From NCBI RefSeq assembly GCF_007713735.2, contig NZ_VMNW02000031.1, positions 19,021 to 83,020 on the forward strand: a stretch of DNA of 64,000 nucleotides, given 5' to 3'. Position 1 is the stretch's first letter. Each line of letters starts with the position of its first letter. The translations under genes were made by a program, and so were the position numbers. This document shows, piece after piece, positions 50,176 to 58,939 of this stretch. The notes below the pieces were generated by a model. It did not search any database and was not told where the DNA came from. It saw only the letters and a program-made list of their open reading frames with translations. The DNA comes from Amycolatopsis acidicola. Lineage in GTDB: Bacteria > Actinomycetota > Actinomycetes > Mycobacteriales > Pseudonocardiaceae.

Positions 50176-52664
50176 CGAGCGCAATCCGGGTCGAGGCGGA
50201 GGAAGGACCGCGGCTGAGTTACCGGCAGATCCTGACGATCCTGTCGGGGCTGATCCTCGGCATGTTCCTCGCGGCGCTGGACCAGACGATCGTGAGTACC
50301 GCGATCGTCCGGATCGCCAACGACCTCAACGGTTTCGACATGCAGGCGTGGGCGACGACGGCGTACCTGATCACGTCGACGATCGCGACGCCGCTGTACG
50401 GCAAGCTTTCCGACATCTACGGCCGCAAGCCGTTCTTCCTCATCGCGATCTCGATCTTCGTGGTCGGGTCGTTCGCGTGCACGTTCTCGACGTCGATGAC
50501 GATGCTCGCGGTGTTCCGCGCCTTCCAGGGTCTCGGTGCCGGTGGCCTGATGTCGCTGGCGCTGACGATCATCGGCGACATCGTGCCGCCGCGTGAGCGT
50601 TCGCGTTACCAGGGCTACTTCATGGCCGTGTTCGGCACCTCGACGGTGCTGGGCCCGGTGCTGGGCGGCCTGCTCTCGGGGCAGGACCTGATCGCGGGTA
50701 TCGCCGGGTGGCGCTGGGTCTTCCTGATCAACGTCCCGATCGGCATCATCGCGCTGTTCGTCGTGGCGAAGGTGCTCAACGTCCCGCACACGCCGCGCAA
50801 GGCGCGCGTGGACTGGTTCGGTGGTCTCGGGCTGGTGGTCGCGGTGGTGCCGCTGCTGCTGGTGGCCGAGCAGGGCCGCACGTGGGGCTGGGGCTCGACA
50901 GGTTCGCTGATCTGCTACGCGATTTCCGTGGTCGGTGTGGCGTTGTTCCTCTTCATCGAGCACAAGATGAAGGACGACGCGCTGATTCCGTTGCGGCTGT
51001 TCAAGAACGCGACGTTCAGCGTCGCGATCCTCGGCGGCATCATCGTCGGTGTCGCGATGTTCGGTGGCCTCACGATGATCCCGCAGTACTACCAGGTCGT
51101 CGGCGGCTACAGCGCCACGCAGTCGGGGCTGCTGATGCTGCCGCTGGTGCTGGGCATCATGTCGGGTTCGCTGATCTCGGGCCAGGTCACGGCGCGCACC
51201 GGCCGCTACAAGTTCCTGCCGGTGCTCGGGACCGCGCTGGTCACGGTCGGCATGCTGCTGCTCGCCACGTTGCTGAAGTACGACAGCGCGTTGTGGGAGC
51301 CGATGGGGTTCTCGCTCATCGTCGGCCTCGGTCTCGGCCTGTGCATGCAGACCCTGACCATCGCGGTGCAGAACGCGGGGCCGCGCAAGGACATGGGCGT
51401 CTCGACGGCGTCGGCGACGTTCTTCCGGCAGCTGGGCGGCACGCTCGGTGTCGCGGTCTTCCTGACCATCCTGTTCAACGCGCTGCCGGGCAAGCTGACC
51501 GCGGCGTTCGGCGGGCACCTGCCCGCGGGCGTCTCGAGCAGCGGGCTCTCGACCAACACCAGCGGGATCCAGAGCCTCCCGGACGCGGTGAAGATCCCGG
51601 TGCTGGACGGGTTCACCAACTCGATGTCGGTCGTGTTCTGGGTCGCCGCCGGGGTCGCGCTGCTGGCGTTCCTCGTGCTGCTGTTCCTGAAGGAGATCCC
51701 GCTCAAGGACAGCAAGGCCGAGCCGCAGGCTCCGGAACCGTTGCCACAGAAGACGAATCCGGCGGTCGCTCAGGCCGAACCCGAGCGCGAGCTGGTGGCG
51801 GCCGGACGGCACGCGCTGGTGGACACCAACGGACACGGGGTGTACGAACCCGCGGCGCGGACAGCGCCTTTGGCCCTCGCGGCAACGGAAATGGGCAGCC
51901 CGGTGGACGCCACCGGCCAGCCCGTCACCGGGTCGGTGCGTGGGCAGGGCGGTTCACCGGTGCCGGGCGCGGCGCTCACGCTGATCGACCAGCGGGGCCG
52001 TCAGGTCGCGCGGGCCACGGCGGACGGAAACGGTTACACCATCGGCACTCCAGGGCCGGGGACGTACGTGCTGATCGTCTCGGCGACGGGGTACCAGCCG
52101 CAGGCGGCCAACGTGGTCGTCGGCCGGACTCCGGCTTGGCTGGACGTGACGCTGGCCGGTTCGAGCGAGCTTTCGGGCTTCGTTCGCGACGCGGGCGGCA
52201 CGCCGCTGGCCGGTGCGACGGTGACTCTGACCGACTCGCGCGGTGAGGTCGCCGGCGCGTCGGTCACCACCGGCGAAGGCGGCTACGTCTTCACCGGGAT
52301 CAGCGCCGGTACCTACACCCTGGTCGCCAGCGCGGCACGGAGGCGGCCCGCGGCCACGATGCTGACCGTTCCGGACAGCGGCGTGCTCACGCACGATGTC
52401 GAGCTGGCCCCGGCGATCGTGCTGACCGGGACGGCGCGTGCGGGCGGTGAGCGGGTGATCCCCGACGCCCGGATCGCGGTGCTGGACCCGGCCGGGGAAG
52501 TCGCGGCGGTGACCACGACCGACGCCGAAGGTCACTACGTGGTCAGTGATCTGCCCGAAGGCGAGTACACCGTCGTCGCGAGTGGTTACCCACCGGCGAG
52601 CAGCCAGCTTTTGCTGACTTCCGGCGAAGCCACGCACGACGTGTGGCTCGGGTACGACAAGTAA
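50172..52664 (+). CDS. DHA2-family MFS drug exporter with C-terminal carboxypeptidase-regulatory-like repeats
   Basis: This 830-residue protein has residues about 15-515 as a 14-helix exporter: FLAALDQTIVSTAIVRIANDL, GKLSDIYGRKPFF and FQGLGAGGLMSLALTIIGD. The cytosolic linker (about 515-580) is charged and Pro-rich. Residues about 590-830 contain three beta-sandwich repeats, each ending in an AGTYTLVAS-type strand (GPGTYVLIVSATGY, SAGTYTLVASAAR, PEGEYTVVASGYP). These match the carboxypeptidase regulatory-like fold. Ordinary DHA2 exporters end near residue 500-530, so the tail is an added module. It is co-translated with marR and followed by a terminator. Confidence 0.9.
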   Translation: MTSAIRVEAEEGPRLSYRQILTILSGLILGMFLAALDQTIVSTAIVRIANDLNGFDMQAWATTAYLITSTIATPLYGKLSDIYGRKPFFLIAISIFVVGSFACTFSTSMTMLAVFRAFQGLGAGGLMSLALTIIGDIVPPRERSRYQGYFMAVFGTSTVLGPVLGGLLSGQDLIAGIAGWRWVFLINVPIGIIALFVVAKVLNVPHTPRKARVDWFGGLGLVVAVVPLLLVAEQGRTWGWGSTGSLICYAISVVGVALFLFIEHKMKDDALIPLRLFKNATFSVAILGGIIVGVAMFGGLTMIPQYYQVVGGYSATQSGLLMLPLVLGIMSGSLISGQVTARTGRYKFLPVLGTALVTVGMLLLATLLKYDSALWEPMGFSLIVGLGLGLCMQTLTIAVQNAGPRKDMGVSTASATFFRQLGGTLGVAVFLTILFNALPGKLTAAFGGHLPAGVSSSGLSTNTSGIQSLPDAVKIPVLDGFTNSMSVVFWVAAGVALLAFLVLLFLKEIPLKDSKAEPQAPEPLPQKTNPAVAQAEPERELVAAGRHALVDTNGHGVYEPAARTAPLALAATEMGSPVDATGQPVTGSVRGQGGSPVPGAALTLIDQRGRQVARATADGNGYTIGTPGPGTYVLIVSATGYQPQAANVVVGRTPAWLDVTLAGSSELSGFVRDAGGTPLAGATVTLTDSRGEVAGASVTTGEGGYVFTGISAGTYTLVASAARRRPAATMLTVPDSGVLTHDVELAPAIVLTGTARAGGERVIPDARIAVLDPAGEVAAVTTTDAEGHYVVSDLPEGEYTVVASGYPPASSQLLLTSGEATHDVWLGYDK

Positions 52665-52675
52665 CACGGGAACAG

Positions 52676-52704
52676 CTGCCCGGGGCCGGAATGGCCCCGG
52701 GCAG
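52676..52704 (+). terminator. Hairpin terminator after the MFS exporter gene
   Basis: CTGCCCGGGGCC (52676-52687) pairs perfectly with GGCCCCGGGCAG (52693-52704) around a 5-nt loop. Confidence 0.85.
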
Positions 52705-52737
52705 TTCGCGTCGGGGGATCGGCGCTAGTTTCGGAGT

Positions 52738-53475
52738 ATGCGCCTGGACGTGCGAATCCCCGCTCCCGAAGGTCACAGCAACGGAACACTCCATCTCCCC
52801 GAAGGCGACGGGCCCTGGCCCGGCGTGCTCCTCTATCCCGACGCGGGCGGTGCCCGCGAAGTCATCCGCGTGATGGGCGACCGGCTCGCGAGCATGGGTT
52901 ATGTCGCTCTGGTGCCGGATATCTATTACCGCGCGGGCGATTGGGCCCCGTTCGACGTCGCCGAGATCTTCACCGTCCCCGAGGAGCGGGCCCGGCTGGG
53001 CACCCTCGCCGCACCGCTCACGAATGACGTGATCGTCGCCGATGGCCACGCCTACGCGGACTTTCTGCTCGCGCGGCCCGAGGTGACCGGTTCCGCGATC
53101 GGCACCACCGGGTACTGCCTCGGCGGCCGGATGTCGTTCGTCGCGGCGACCGGGCTGGGCGGCAAGATCGCCGCAGCCGCGTCGTTCCACGGAGGCGGCC
53201 TGGCCGTCGCCGACGACCAGTCGAGCCCGCACCTGGCCGCGGACAGGATCACGGCCGCGGTTTACGTCGCGGGCGCCAAGGACGACAGGCATTTCACGCC
53301 GGAGCAGGCGGAGTTGCTGGAGAGCGCCCTCACCAAGGCGGGCGTCGAGCACACGGTCGAGTTCTACCCGGCGGAGCACGGTTTCGCCGTGGCGGACAAC
53401 CCCACGCACGACCCCGCCGCCGAAGCCCGGCACTGGCAAGCACTCACCACGCTGTACGGCGCCCACCTCGGCTGA
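52738..53475 (+). CDS. Dienelactone hydrolase family protein
   Basis: This 245-residue alpha/beta hydrolase has the Cys-nucleophile elbow GTTGYCLGGRMSF, acidic residues in AGAKDDRHFTPEQ and a His in YPAEHGFAVAD, the Cys-Asp-His triad of dienelactone hydrolases. A GTLHLPEGDGPWPGVLLYPDAGG segment opens the fold. It may hydrolyse lactones or esters. It stands alone after the exporter terminator, and its end abuts the decayed oxidoreductase remnant. Confidence 0.88.
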   Translation: MRLDVRIPAPEGHSNGTLHLPEGDGPWPGVLLYPDAGGAREVIRVMGDRLASMGYVALVPDIYYRAGDWAPFDVAEIFTVPEERARLGTLAAPLTNDVIVADGHAYADFLLARPEVTGSAIGTTGYCLGGRMSFVAATGLGGKIAAAASFHGGGLAVADDQSSPHLAADRITAAVYVAGAKDDRHFTPEQAELLESALTKAGVEHTVEFYPAEHGFAVADNPTHDPAAEARHWQALTTLYGAHLG

Positions 53476-53486
53476 GATCCGCTTCG

Positions 53487-53855
53487 GGGGCACGGTGATC
53501 TTTCCGGTGACCGGGCCGTCCGGGCGCGCGTTGGCGGCGCCGGTCGCGCGCACGCCCGCGGGCGGGGTGGGCGCCGCGATGACGGAGCTCCGCTCGGCCG
53601 AGACTCCGAGGGCAAGCGCGGCCCCGGCGGCTTCCGTGCCGTGGAGGTCGGCCGCCACGGTCACGTCGCCGGGAACCAGCTCGCGCACGCGGTCCGCCAG
53701 GCGGGGGCTGAAAGCTACAGGCGTAGGGCTGAGCTGCCGCAGGGGCTCGAACGTGCCCTCTTACAGCGCGAGTGGCGGCGAGCCCGTCGCCGAGCGTCGC
53801 GAGCTGGACGGCGAACACGCCCACACCACCGGCGGCGACCCGGACGCGGAGCGCG
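53487..53855 (-). pseudogene. Decayed zinc-type NADPH:quinone oxidoreductase (MDR) remnant
   Basis: Read on the minus strand, 53855 to about 53799 encodes PGALRVRVAAGGVGVFAVQLA, the nucleotide-binding AAGGVGVFAVQ motif of MDR enzymes. After a frame change near 53765, with an in-frame TAA, the homology resumes: EGTFEPLRQLSPTPVAFSP, then VRELVPGDVTVAADLHGTEAAGAAL and GKITVP near 53490. The N-terminal half (about 140 residues) and the C-terminal end are missing. It cannot encode a working enzyme. Confidence 0.75.
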
Positions 53856-54225
53856 CCGGGCTCACGAAAAGCGCGTTCTTCCGCCATTTCCCGGACAAAC
53901 GGGAGGTGCTTTTCTGCGGCGGCACGACGACCGGGCTCCTCGTCGACGGGATCACTGCGGCTCCGGCCGCTGGGAGCCGTGGCCCATGCCCTGGACGTGA
54001 TCGGGAAAGGAGCGTTCCCGGAGCGCCGCGACTTCCGCGCCCCGGCGGCAGGCCGTGATCGGTGCCAACCTGCAGTTGCGAGAAGGCGTGACGCGGAAGG
54101 GCCTTGGTCTCGCCGCCTTGATGATCCACGCGCTGAAGGGCCGTGGCGTATCCGGTCTGACAGCGCGAGTGGCGGGGAAGCCCACCACCCGGCGAGCACT
54201 TCACGAAGGCGGCAGGCACGAAGAT
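53850..54225 (+). pseudogene. Decayed TetR-family regulator remnant
   Basis: Three plus-strand frames in succession carry TetR homology: AGLTKSAFFRHFPDKREVLF (second half of the helix-turn-helix, near 53853-53914), then PLGAVAHALDVIGKGAFPERRDF in another frame (near 53970-54035), then VIGANLQLREGVTRKGLGLAA and MIHALKGRGV in a third (from 54052). At least two frameshifts separate them, and the first 35-40 residues are absent. It was divergent from the MDR gene. Confidence 0.75.
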
Positions 54226-54289
54226 CCGTCCACATTAGACGGATCCGCGCGCGGTAGCCGTGGCTGGAAGGCTGCGCGATGATGGCGCG

Positions 54290-55333
54290 GTGGGACGTGA
54301 GGCGGATTTCGACGAGGTCGACGTGTCCATTCTGGATGCGATGCACGTCAACCCGCGGGTGAGTTTCGAGACGCTGGGGCCGGCGCTCGGGTTGTCGCCC
54401 GCGACGGTGTCGCGGCGCTGGCAGCGGTTGTCGGCGTCGGGGCTGGCGTGGGTGTCGTCGGTGCCAGGGCCGCAGGCCGCGCTGGTGGGTGCGGTCCTCG
54501 AGATCGCGGCCGTGCCGGGGCGGACGGACACAGTCGCGCGCGCGTTGTCCGGGATTCCGCATGTGGTGTCCGTGTATTTGACCAGCGGCGACCATGACGT
54601 GGCAGCGCTCGTGCTGGCCACGGACATGCGTGAGCTGACGACGCTGCTGTTCGGCATCCCGGCCGCGATCGACGGGCTGGCCAAGGTGCGCACGCACATC
54701 GGGATCGTCTGGTACAGCGACGTGCATTGGCGGCTCGGCGCGCTCAGCGCGGGCGAAGAGCGCACGGTGCGAGACGGCGAGCCGCCGGGTAAGCCGGCGT
54801 TGAACCGCGGCCAGGCGTACACCGAGAGCGACCGCGCTTTGTTCCTGGCGTTGCAGCCGGACGGGCGGGCGCGCTACCGGGATCTCGGGGAGCGGCTGGG
54901 TGTGCCGGAGCACGTGGTGCGGCGGCGGATGGCGGCGTTGGTGCGCCGCGGCATGCTCGCGTTCCGGACCGATTTCGCGCGGTGGGAAGGCGGCTGGCCG
55001 GCGCAGGTGATCCTCTGGCTCTCAGCCTCCGGCGACGGCCTGCACGAGGCGGGGCGGGAGATCGGCGGCTGGCGGGAGGCGCGGATCTGCCTGTCGGTGG
55101 TGGGCATGGCGAACCTGTTCGTCGTGGTGCAGTTGCACCGGCTGGCCGAGCTCGGCGAGCTGCTGGCGCGGATCCGGTCCCTGCCCGAGGTGACCGTCGT
55201 GGACCAGCGGGTGGTGCTGCGCCCGGTGAAGTCCTGGGGCCGCCTGCTGGACGGCGACGGGCACGCGGCCGGCCTGGTGCCCGCCGACCTGTGGACCCCG
55301 GTCACCCCGGAAAACCTCGGCACCGGCGGCTGA
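54290..55333 (+). CDS. Lrp/AsnC-family regulator with two DNA-binding/ligand modules
   Basis: This is about 347 residues, twice the usual AsnC length. Module 1 has helix-turn-helix DVSILDAMHVNPRVSFETLGPALGLSPATVSRRWQRL in part and a RAM-like sensor (LEIAAVPGRTDTVARALSGIPHVVSVYLTSGDHDVAALV). Module 2 repeats this: RALFLALQPDGRARYRDLGERLGVPEHVVRRRMAALVRRGML in part, then a second sensor ending VVDQRVVLRPVKSWGRLL. The start is uncertain: GTG at 54290 or 54260. It lies 88 bp before the second PrpD operon, parallel to it, so it is the likely local regulator. Confidence 0.85.
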   Translation: MGREADFDEVDVSILDAMHVNPRVSFETLGPALGLSPATVSRRWQRLSASGLAWVSSVPGPQAALVGAVLEIAAVPGRTDTVARALSGIPHVVSVYLTSGDHDVAALVLATDMRELTTLLFGIPAAIDGLAKVRTHIGIVWYSDVHWRLGALSAGEERTVRDGEPPGKPALNRGQAYTESDRALFLALQPDGRARYRDLGERLGVPEHVVRRRMAALVRRGMLAFRTDFARWEGGWPAQVILWLSASGDGLHEAGREIGGWREARICLSVVGMANLFVVVQLHRLAELGELLARIRSLPEVTVVDQRVVLRPVKSWGRLLDGDGHAAGLVPADLWTPVTPENLGTGG

Positions 55334-55421
55334 TCCGTCGCATTCCTGCGACAACACGCCGGGCAGCGGACATTCCTTGCAGTTCGGCGGGTGCGCCCGG
55401 CCCGGGGGTTTCACTACGACC

Positions 55422-56810
55422 ATGACGACTTCCGTGACCGTGCCCTTGGCGCAGTGGGTCGCCGGGCTCAGGGCCGAAGACATTCCCGAAAAGACGCTGA
55501 ACCGGGCGAAACACCTGTTGCTCGACGGCGTGGCGTGCGGGCTCGTGGGGGCACAACTGCCGTGGTCGCGGGTGGCGGCCGACGCGGTGCTGGCGCTGGA
55601 GGGCACCGGCGACGCCGCCGTGATCGGCACCGGCCGGACGACGAGCGCACCCGCGGCCGTCCTGCTGAACAGCACATTCATCCAGGGCTTCGAGCTGGAC
55701 GACTTCCATCCGCTGGCGCCACTGCACAGCAACTCGCTGATCCTGCCCGCGTTGCTGGCCACCGGCGGCACGGGCGCGGACGCGCTCACGGCCGCGGTCG
55801 CGGGTTTCGAGGTGGGGCCCCGGGTCGGGCTCGCCTTGCACGGGGCGGAGATGCTGTCGCGCGGCTGGCATTCCGGACCGGTGTTCGGCACGCATACGGC
55901 GGCGATGGCGGCCGGCAAACTGCGCGGGCTGGACACCGCGCGGCTGGAGGACGCGCTGGGGATGGCGGGCACGCAGTCCGGCGGGCTGATGGCCGCGCAG
56001 TACGAGGCGATGTCCAAGCGGATGCAGCACGGTTTCGCCGCCCGCAACGGTTTCTACGCGGCCGGGCTCGCCGCGGCGGGCTATACCGGGATCAAGCAGG
56101 TGTTCGACCGACCGTACGGCGGGTTCCTCGCCGTCTTCGGGGAGGGCCACGACCCCGATCCCGCGCAGATCACCGCCGGACTCGGCGAGGTGTGGCACAC
56201 CGACGTGATCATGGTGAAATCCTATGCGGCGCAAGGGGGTTTGCACGGCACCGTGCAGGCGGTGCTGGAGCTGCGCGCGGAACACGAGATCGATCCGGCG
56301 GCGGTGGAGCGCATCGAAATCCGGGTGGGCGACGCGGTCTACCACCACGGCTGGTGGAAGCCGGAGCGGCCGCTGACGCCGATCGGCGCGCAGATGAACC
56401 TCGGCTACGCCGCCGTGGTGGCGCTGCTGGACGGCACGGTCATGCCCCAGCAGTTCACCGATTCCCGCCTCGACGCCGACGACGTGTGGGCGCTGCTGGA
56501 GCGGGTCGACGTCCAGCTGGACGACGCCATCGAGAACGGTCCCGCGCCGGAACGGTTCGCCACCGAGCTGACGATCACGCTGGCCGGCGGTACGGCGTTG
56601 CACCGGCGGATCACGCAACCCCACGGTGGCCCGTCGGATCCGGTGACCGACGAAGAACTCGTCGGCAAGTACCGGGCGCTGGCCGGCCCGCTCGTGCCGC
56701 CCGCCCGCCTGGCGGCGATCGAGGACGCGGTCCTGGGCCTGGACGCCCTCGACGACCTGGGTGAGCTGACCGAACTGCTCGCGCCGCCGGTGGCGCGCGT
56801 GCTGGACTGA
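55422..56810 (+). CDS. MmgE/PrpD family protein, second copy
   Basis: This 462-residue paralogue of the protein at 2351-3778 has matching landmarks: NSTFIQGFELDDFHPLAPLHSNSL (like NGTLAHSFELDDLHH), SGGLMAAQYEAMSKRMQHG (like CGLMAAQYGAMVKRAHAG) and RPYGGFLAVF (like EPYGGFLSTF). The ATG is at 55422. The next gene, a lyase, starts 9 bp downstream and LeuC/LeuD-like genes follow. The enzyme should dehydrate, isomerise or decarboxylate a branched dicarboxylic or tricarboxylic acid upstream of the lyase. Confidence 0.87.
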   Translation: MTTSVTVPLAQWVAGLRAEDIPEKTLNRAKHLLLDGVACGLVGAQLPWSRVAADAVLALEGTGDAAVIGTGRTTSAPAAVLLNSTFIQGFELDDFHPLAPLHSNSLILPALLATGGTGADALTAAVAGFEVGPRVGLALHGAEMLSRGWHSGPVFGTHTAAMAAGKLRGLDTARLEDALGMAGTQSGGLMAAQYEAMSKRMQHGFAARNGFYAAGLAAAGYTGIKQVFDRPYGGFLAVFGEGHDPDPAQITAGLGEVWHTDVIMVKSYAAQGGLHGTVQAVLELRAEHEIDPAAVERIEIRVGDAVYHHGWWKPERPLTPIGAQMNLGYAAVVALLDGTVMPQQFTDSRLDADDVWALLERVDVQLDDAIENGPAPERFATELTITLAGGTALHRRITQPHGGPSDPVTDEELVGKYRALAGPLVPPARLAAIEDAVLGLDALDDLGELTELLAPPVARVLD

Positions 56811-56819
56811 GAGGGACCG

Positions 56820-57686
56820 ATGACCACGACCACGGCGCGCGCCGCACTGCGCGCGCGGTTGAAGAGCGGCGAACTCGTTGTCGCGCCAGGGGTGTTCGAC
56901 GGGATCTCCGCGCATCTGGTGCGGCGGCTGGGATTCACGGCCGGGTACCTGACCGGGGCCGGGGTGGCCGCGTCCGGGTTCGGCCTGCCCGACATCGGGC
57001 TGGTCACGCAGACCGAGATGACCGAACGCGCCCGGATGATCGCCAGGGTGCTCGGCGACGTGCCGTTGATCGCCGACGCCGACACCGGGTACGGCGCCGC
57101 GCTGAACGTGGTGCGGACCGTGCAGGAGTACGAAGCGGCCGGGGTGGCCGCGATCCAGTTGGAGGATCAGGCTTTCCCGAAGCGGTGCGGGCACTTACCG
57201 GACAAGGAACTGATCGGGACCGACGAGTTCCTGGTCAAGCTGCGGGCCGCGCTGGACGCCCGCACCGACCCGGATCTGGTGGTCATCGCGCGGACCGACG
57301 CGCGGGCGCCGCTGGGGCTGGACGCGGCGATCGAGCGCGCGAACGCCTACGCCGAAGCGGGCGCGGACGTGCTCTTCGTGGAAGCTCCACAAGGGACGGA
57401 CGAGATCGAGCGCATCGCCGCCGAGGTCAAAGCGCCGTTGCTGCTCAACCTCGTCATCGGCGGGCTGACGCCGCTGGAGTCGGCGGAACGCCTGCGGGAG
57501 CTGGGTTTCGCGATCGCGATCCATCCGTCGCTCGCGCTGGGCGCCGCGGCGTGGGGCATGGTGAGCGGGCTGGCGCAGCTGGCCGGGCGGGACCCGCAAG
57601 AGCTCGCGCCCAGCAGCCCGGGGGATTTCTTCAACCTGGTCGGGCTCGCCGAATGGTCGGCGGCCGGCGAGAAGTACGCGAGGTGA
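56820..57686 (+). CDS. Isocitrate lyase/PEP mutase superfamily C-C lyase, second copy (dimethylmalate/methylisocitrate lyase-like)
   Basis: This 288-residue barrel has Mg site LIADADTGYGAALN and lyase signature QLEDQAFPKRCGH, as in the copy at 9384. A later loop differs (LNLVIGGLTPLES instead of LVNVVEGGKTP), so the substrates probably differ. The ATG follows AGAGGGA. Its stop overlaps a GTG of the LeuC-like gene (GTGA). Beside aconitase-family hydratase subunits, a dimethylmalate-lyase-like reaction giving pyruvate plus propionate, or a close analogue, is an attractive inference. Confidence 0.88.
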   Translation: MTTTTARAALRARLKSGELVVAPGVFDGISAHLVRRLGFTAGYLTGAGVAASGFGLPDIGLVTQTEMTERARMIARVLGDVPLIADADTGYGAALNVVRTVQEYEAAGVAAIQLEDQAFPKRCGHLPDKELIGTDEFLVKLRAALDARTDPDLVVIARTDARAPLGLDAAIERANAYAEAGADVLFVEAPQGTDEIERIAAEVKAPLLLNLVIGGLTPLESAERLRELGFAIAIHPSLALGAAAWGMVSGLAQLAGRDPQELAPSSPGDFFNLVGLAEWSAAGEKYAR

Positions 57687-57691
57687 GTGCC

Positions 57692-58939
57692 GTGAGCATG
57701 ACGATGATCGAGAAACTCCTGGCGCGGAAGGCGGGGCTGCCGTCCGTGCGCCCCGGGGACACGGTGACCGTCGAGGTCGACCTGTGCGTGCTGATCGACC
57801 TGCAGTTCGCGACCGTCTGGCTGCCGCCGTCCCGCATCCACGACCCGGACAAGGTCGCGATCGTCATGGACCACGCCGTGCCCGCGCCGTCGCTGAAGGA
57901 CGCCGAGGGCGGGCCGCGTGCGCGCAAATTCGCCGCGGATTTCGGGATTTCCCGGTTCTTCGACGTGGGGCGGCACGGGATCTGCCACCAGGTGATCGCG
58001 GAGAACGGGCTCGCCCGGCCCGGCGAAGTGCTGGCCTGCACGGACTCGCACACCTGCGCCGCCGGCGCCTACAACACCGCTGCCCGTGGCCTCGGCCCGG
58101 CCGAGGTGTACTCCATCATGTGCACGGGCTCGACCTGGTTCCAGGTCGCGCCCACGGTCCGCTACGAACTGGTCGGCGCCAAGCCCGCCGGCGTCAGCGG
58201 GAAGGACATTTTCCTTTACCTGGCGGCCGAATACGGCGACGCGACCAACCAGAACCTCGAGTTCGGCGGGCCGGGGCTGGCGAGTATCCCGATGAACGAC
58301 CGGCGCACGATCGCCACCCAGGCCGCCGAGGTGTCCGCGGATTTCGCGACCTTCGCCGCCGACGACGTGCTCCGCGAGTTTCTCGCCGAACGCGGCGTGA
58401 CCGGCTACACGGCGGCCGACGCGGATCCCGATGCGTCCTATGTGGAGGTTCGCGAGATCGATCTGTCCACAGTGGAACCCTATGTGGCGCGGCCGGGAAC
58501 CGTGAGCCACAACGGGGTCCCGGTGTCGCGGATCGAGTCGCGGCGGATCGACCAGGCGTTCATCGGTTCCTGCGCGAACGGGCAGCTGGAGGACCTGCGG
58601 ATCGCGGCTTCGGTGCTGCGCGGCAAAACCGTGGCGCCCGGGGTGCGGCTGCTGGTGACCCCTGCCTCGCAGGAGGTGTACCGGGAGGCGATGCGACGCG
58701 GCTACCTGCAGGACATCGCCGACGCGGGCGGGGTGGTGACCAACTCGACCTGCGGTGCCTGCTTCGGTTACCACCTGGGTGTGGTCGGGCCCGGCGAGGT
58801 CTGCCTGACTTCGTCCACGCGCAACTTCACGGGCCGGATGGGCAGCACCGAGGCCGAGATCTACATGGCCTCGCCCGCGACGGTCGCGGCGTCCGCCGTC
58901 GCCGGGGTCATCACCGGCGCGCGGGAGGTTTCGGCATGA
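57692..58939 (+). CDS. Aconitase-family hydratase large subunit (LeuC/DmdA-like)
   Basis: This is about 415 residues, the length of stand-alone large subunits. It has MTMIEKLLARKAGLPSVRPGDTV at the start and DHAVPAPSLKDAE. The [4Fe-4S] ligand cysteines are in IGSCANGQLEDL and NSTCGACFGYHLG, with ACTDSHTCAAGAYN before them. It hydrates or dehydrates a dicarboxylic acid with its small subunit at 58936. GTG codons at 57683 (GTGA overlap) and 57692 and an ATG at 57698 are all possible starts. True LeuCD lies with leucine genes; the lyase neighbour instead favours a catabolic hydratase. Confidence 0.88.
   Translation: MSMTMIEKLLARKAGLPSVRPGDTVTVEVDLCVLIDLQFATVWLPPSRIHDPDKVAIVMDHAVPAPSLKDAEGGPRARKFAADFGISRFFDVGRHGICHQVIAENGLARPGEVLACTDSHTCAAGAYNTAARGLGPAEVYSIMCTGSTWFQVAPTVRYELVGAKPAGVSGKDIFLYLAAEYGDATNQNLEFGGPGLASIPMNDRRTIATQAAEVSADFATFAADDVLREFLAERGVTGYTAADADPDASYVEVREIDLSTVEPYVARPGTVSHNGVPVSRIESRRIDQAFIGSCANGQLEDLRIAASVLRGKTVAPGVRLLVTPASQEVYREAMRRGYLQDIADAGGVVTNSTCGACFGYHLGVVGPGEVCLTSSTRNFTGRMGSTEAEIYMASPATVAASAVAGVITGAREVSA

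Noticed and set aside
53444..54913. Minus-strand open frame of about 490 codons spanning the pseudogene region and the AsnC gene
   Set aside because: Only a short stretch (the AAGGVGVFAVQ motif) is real homology, and it belongs to the decayed oxidoreductase. The rest is antisense to the regulator gene.
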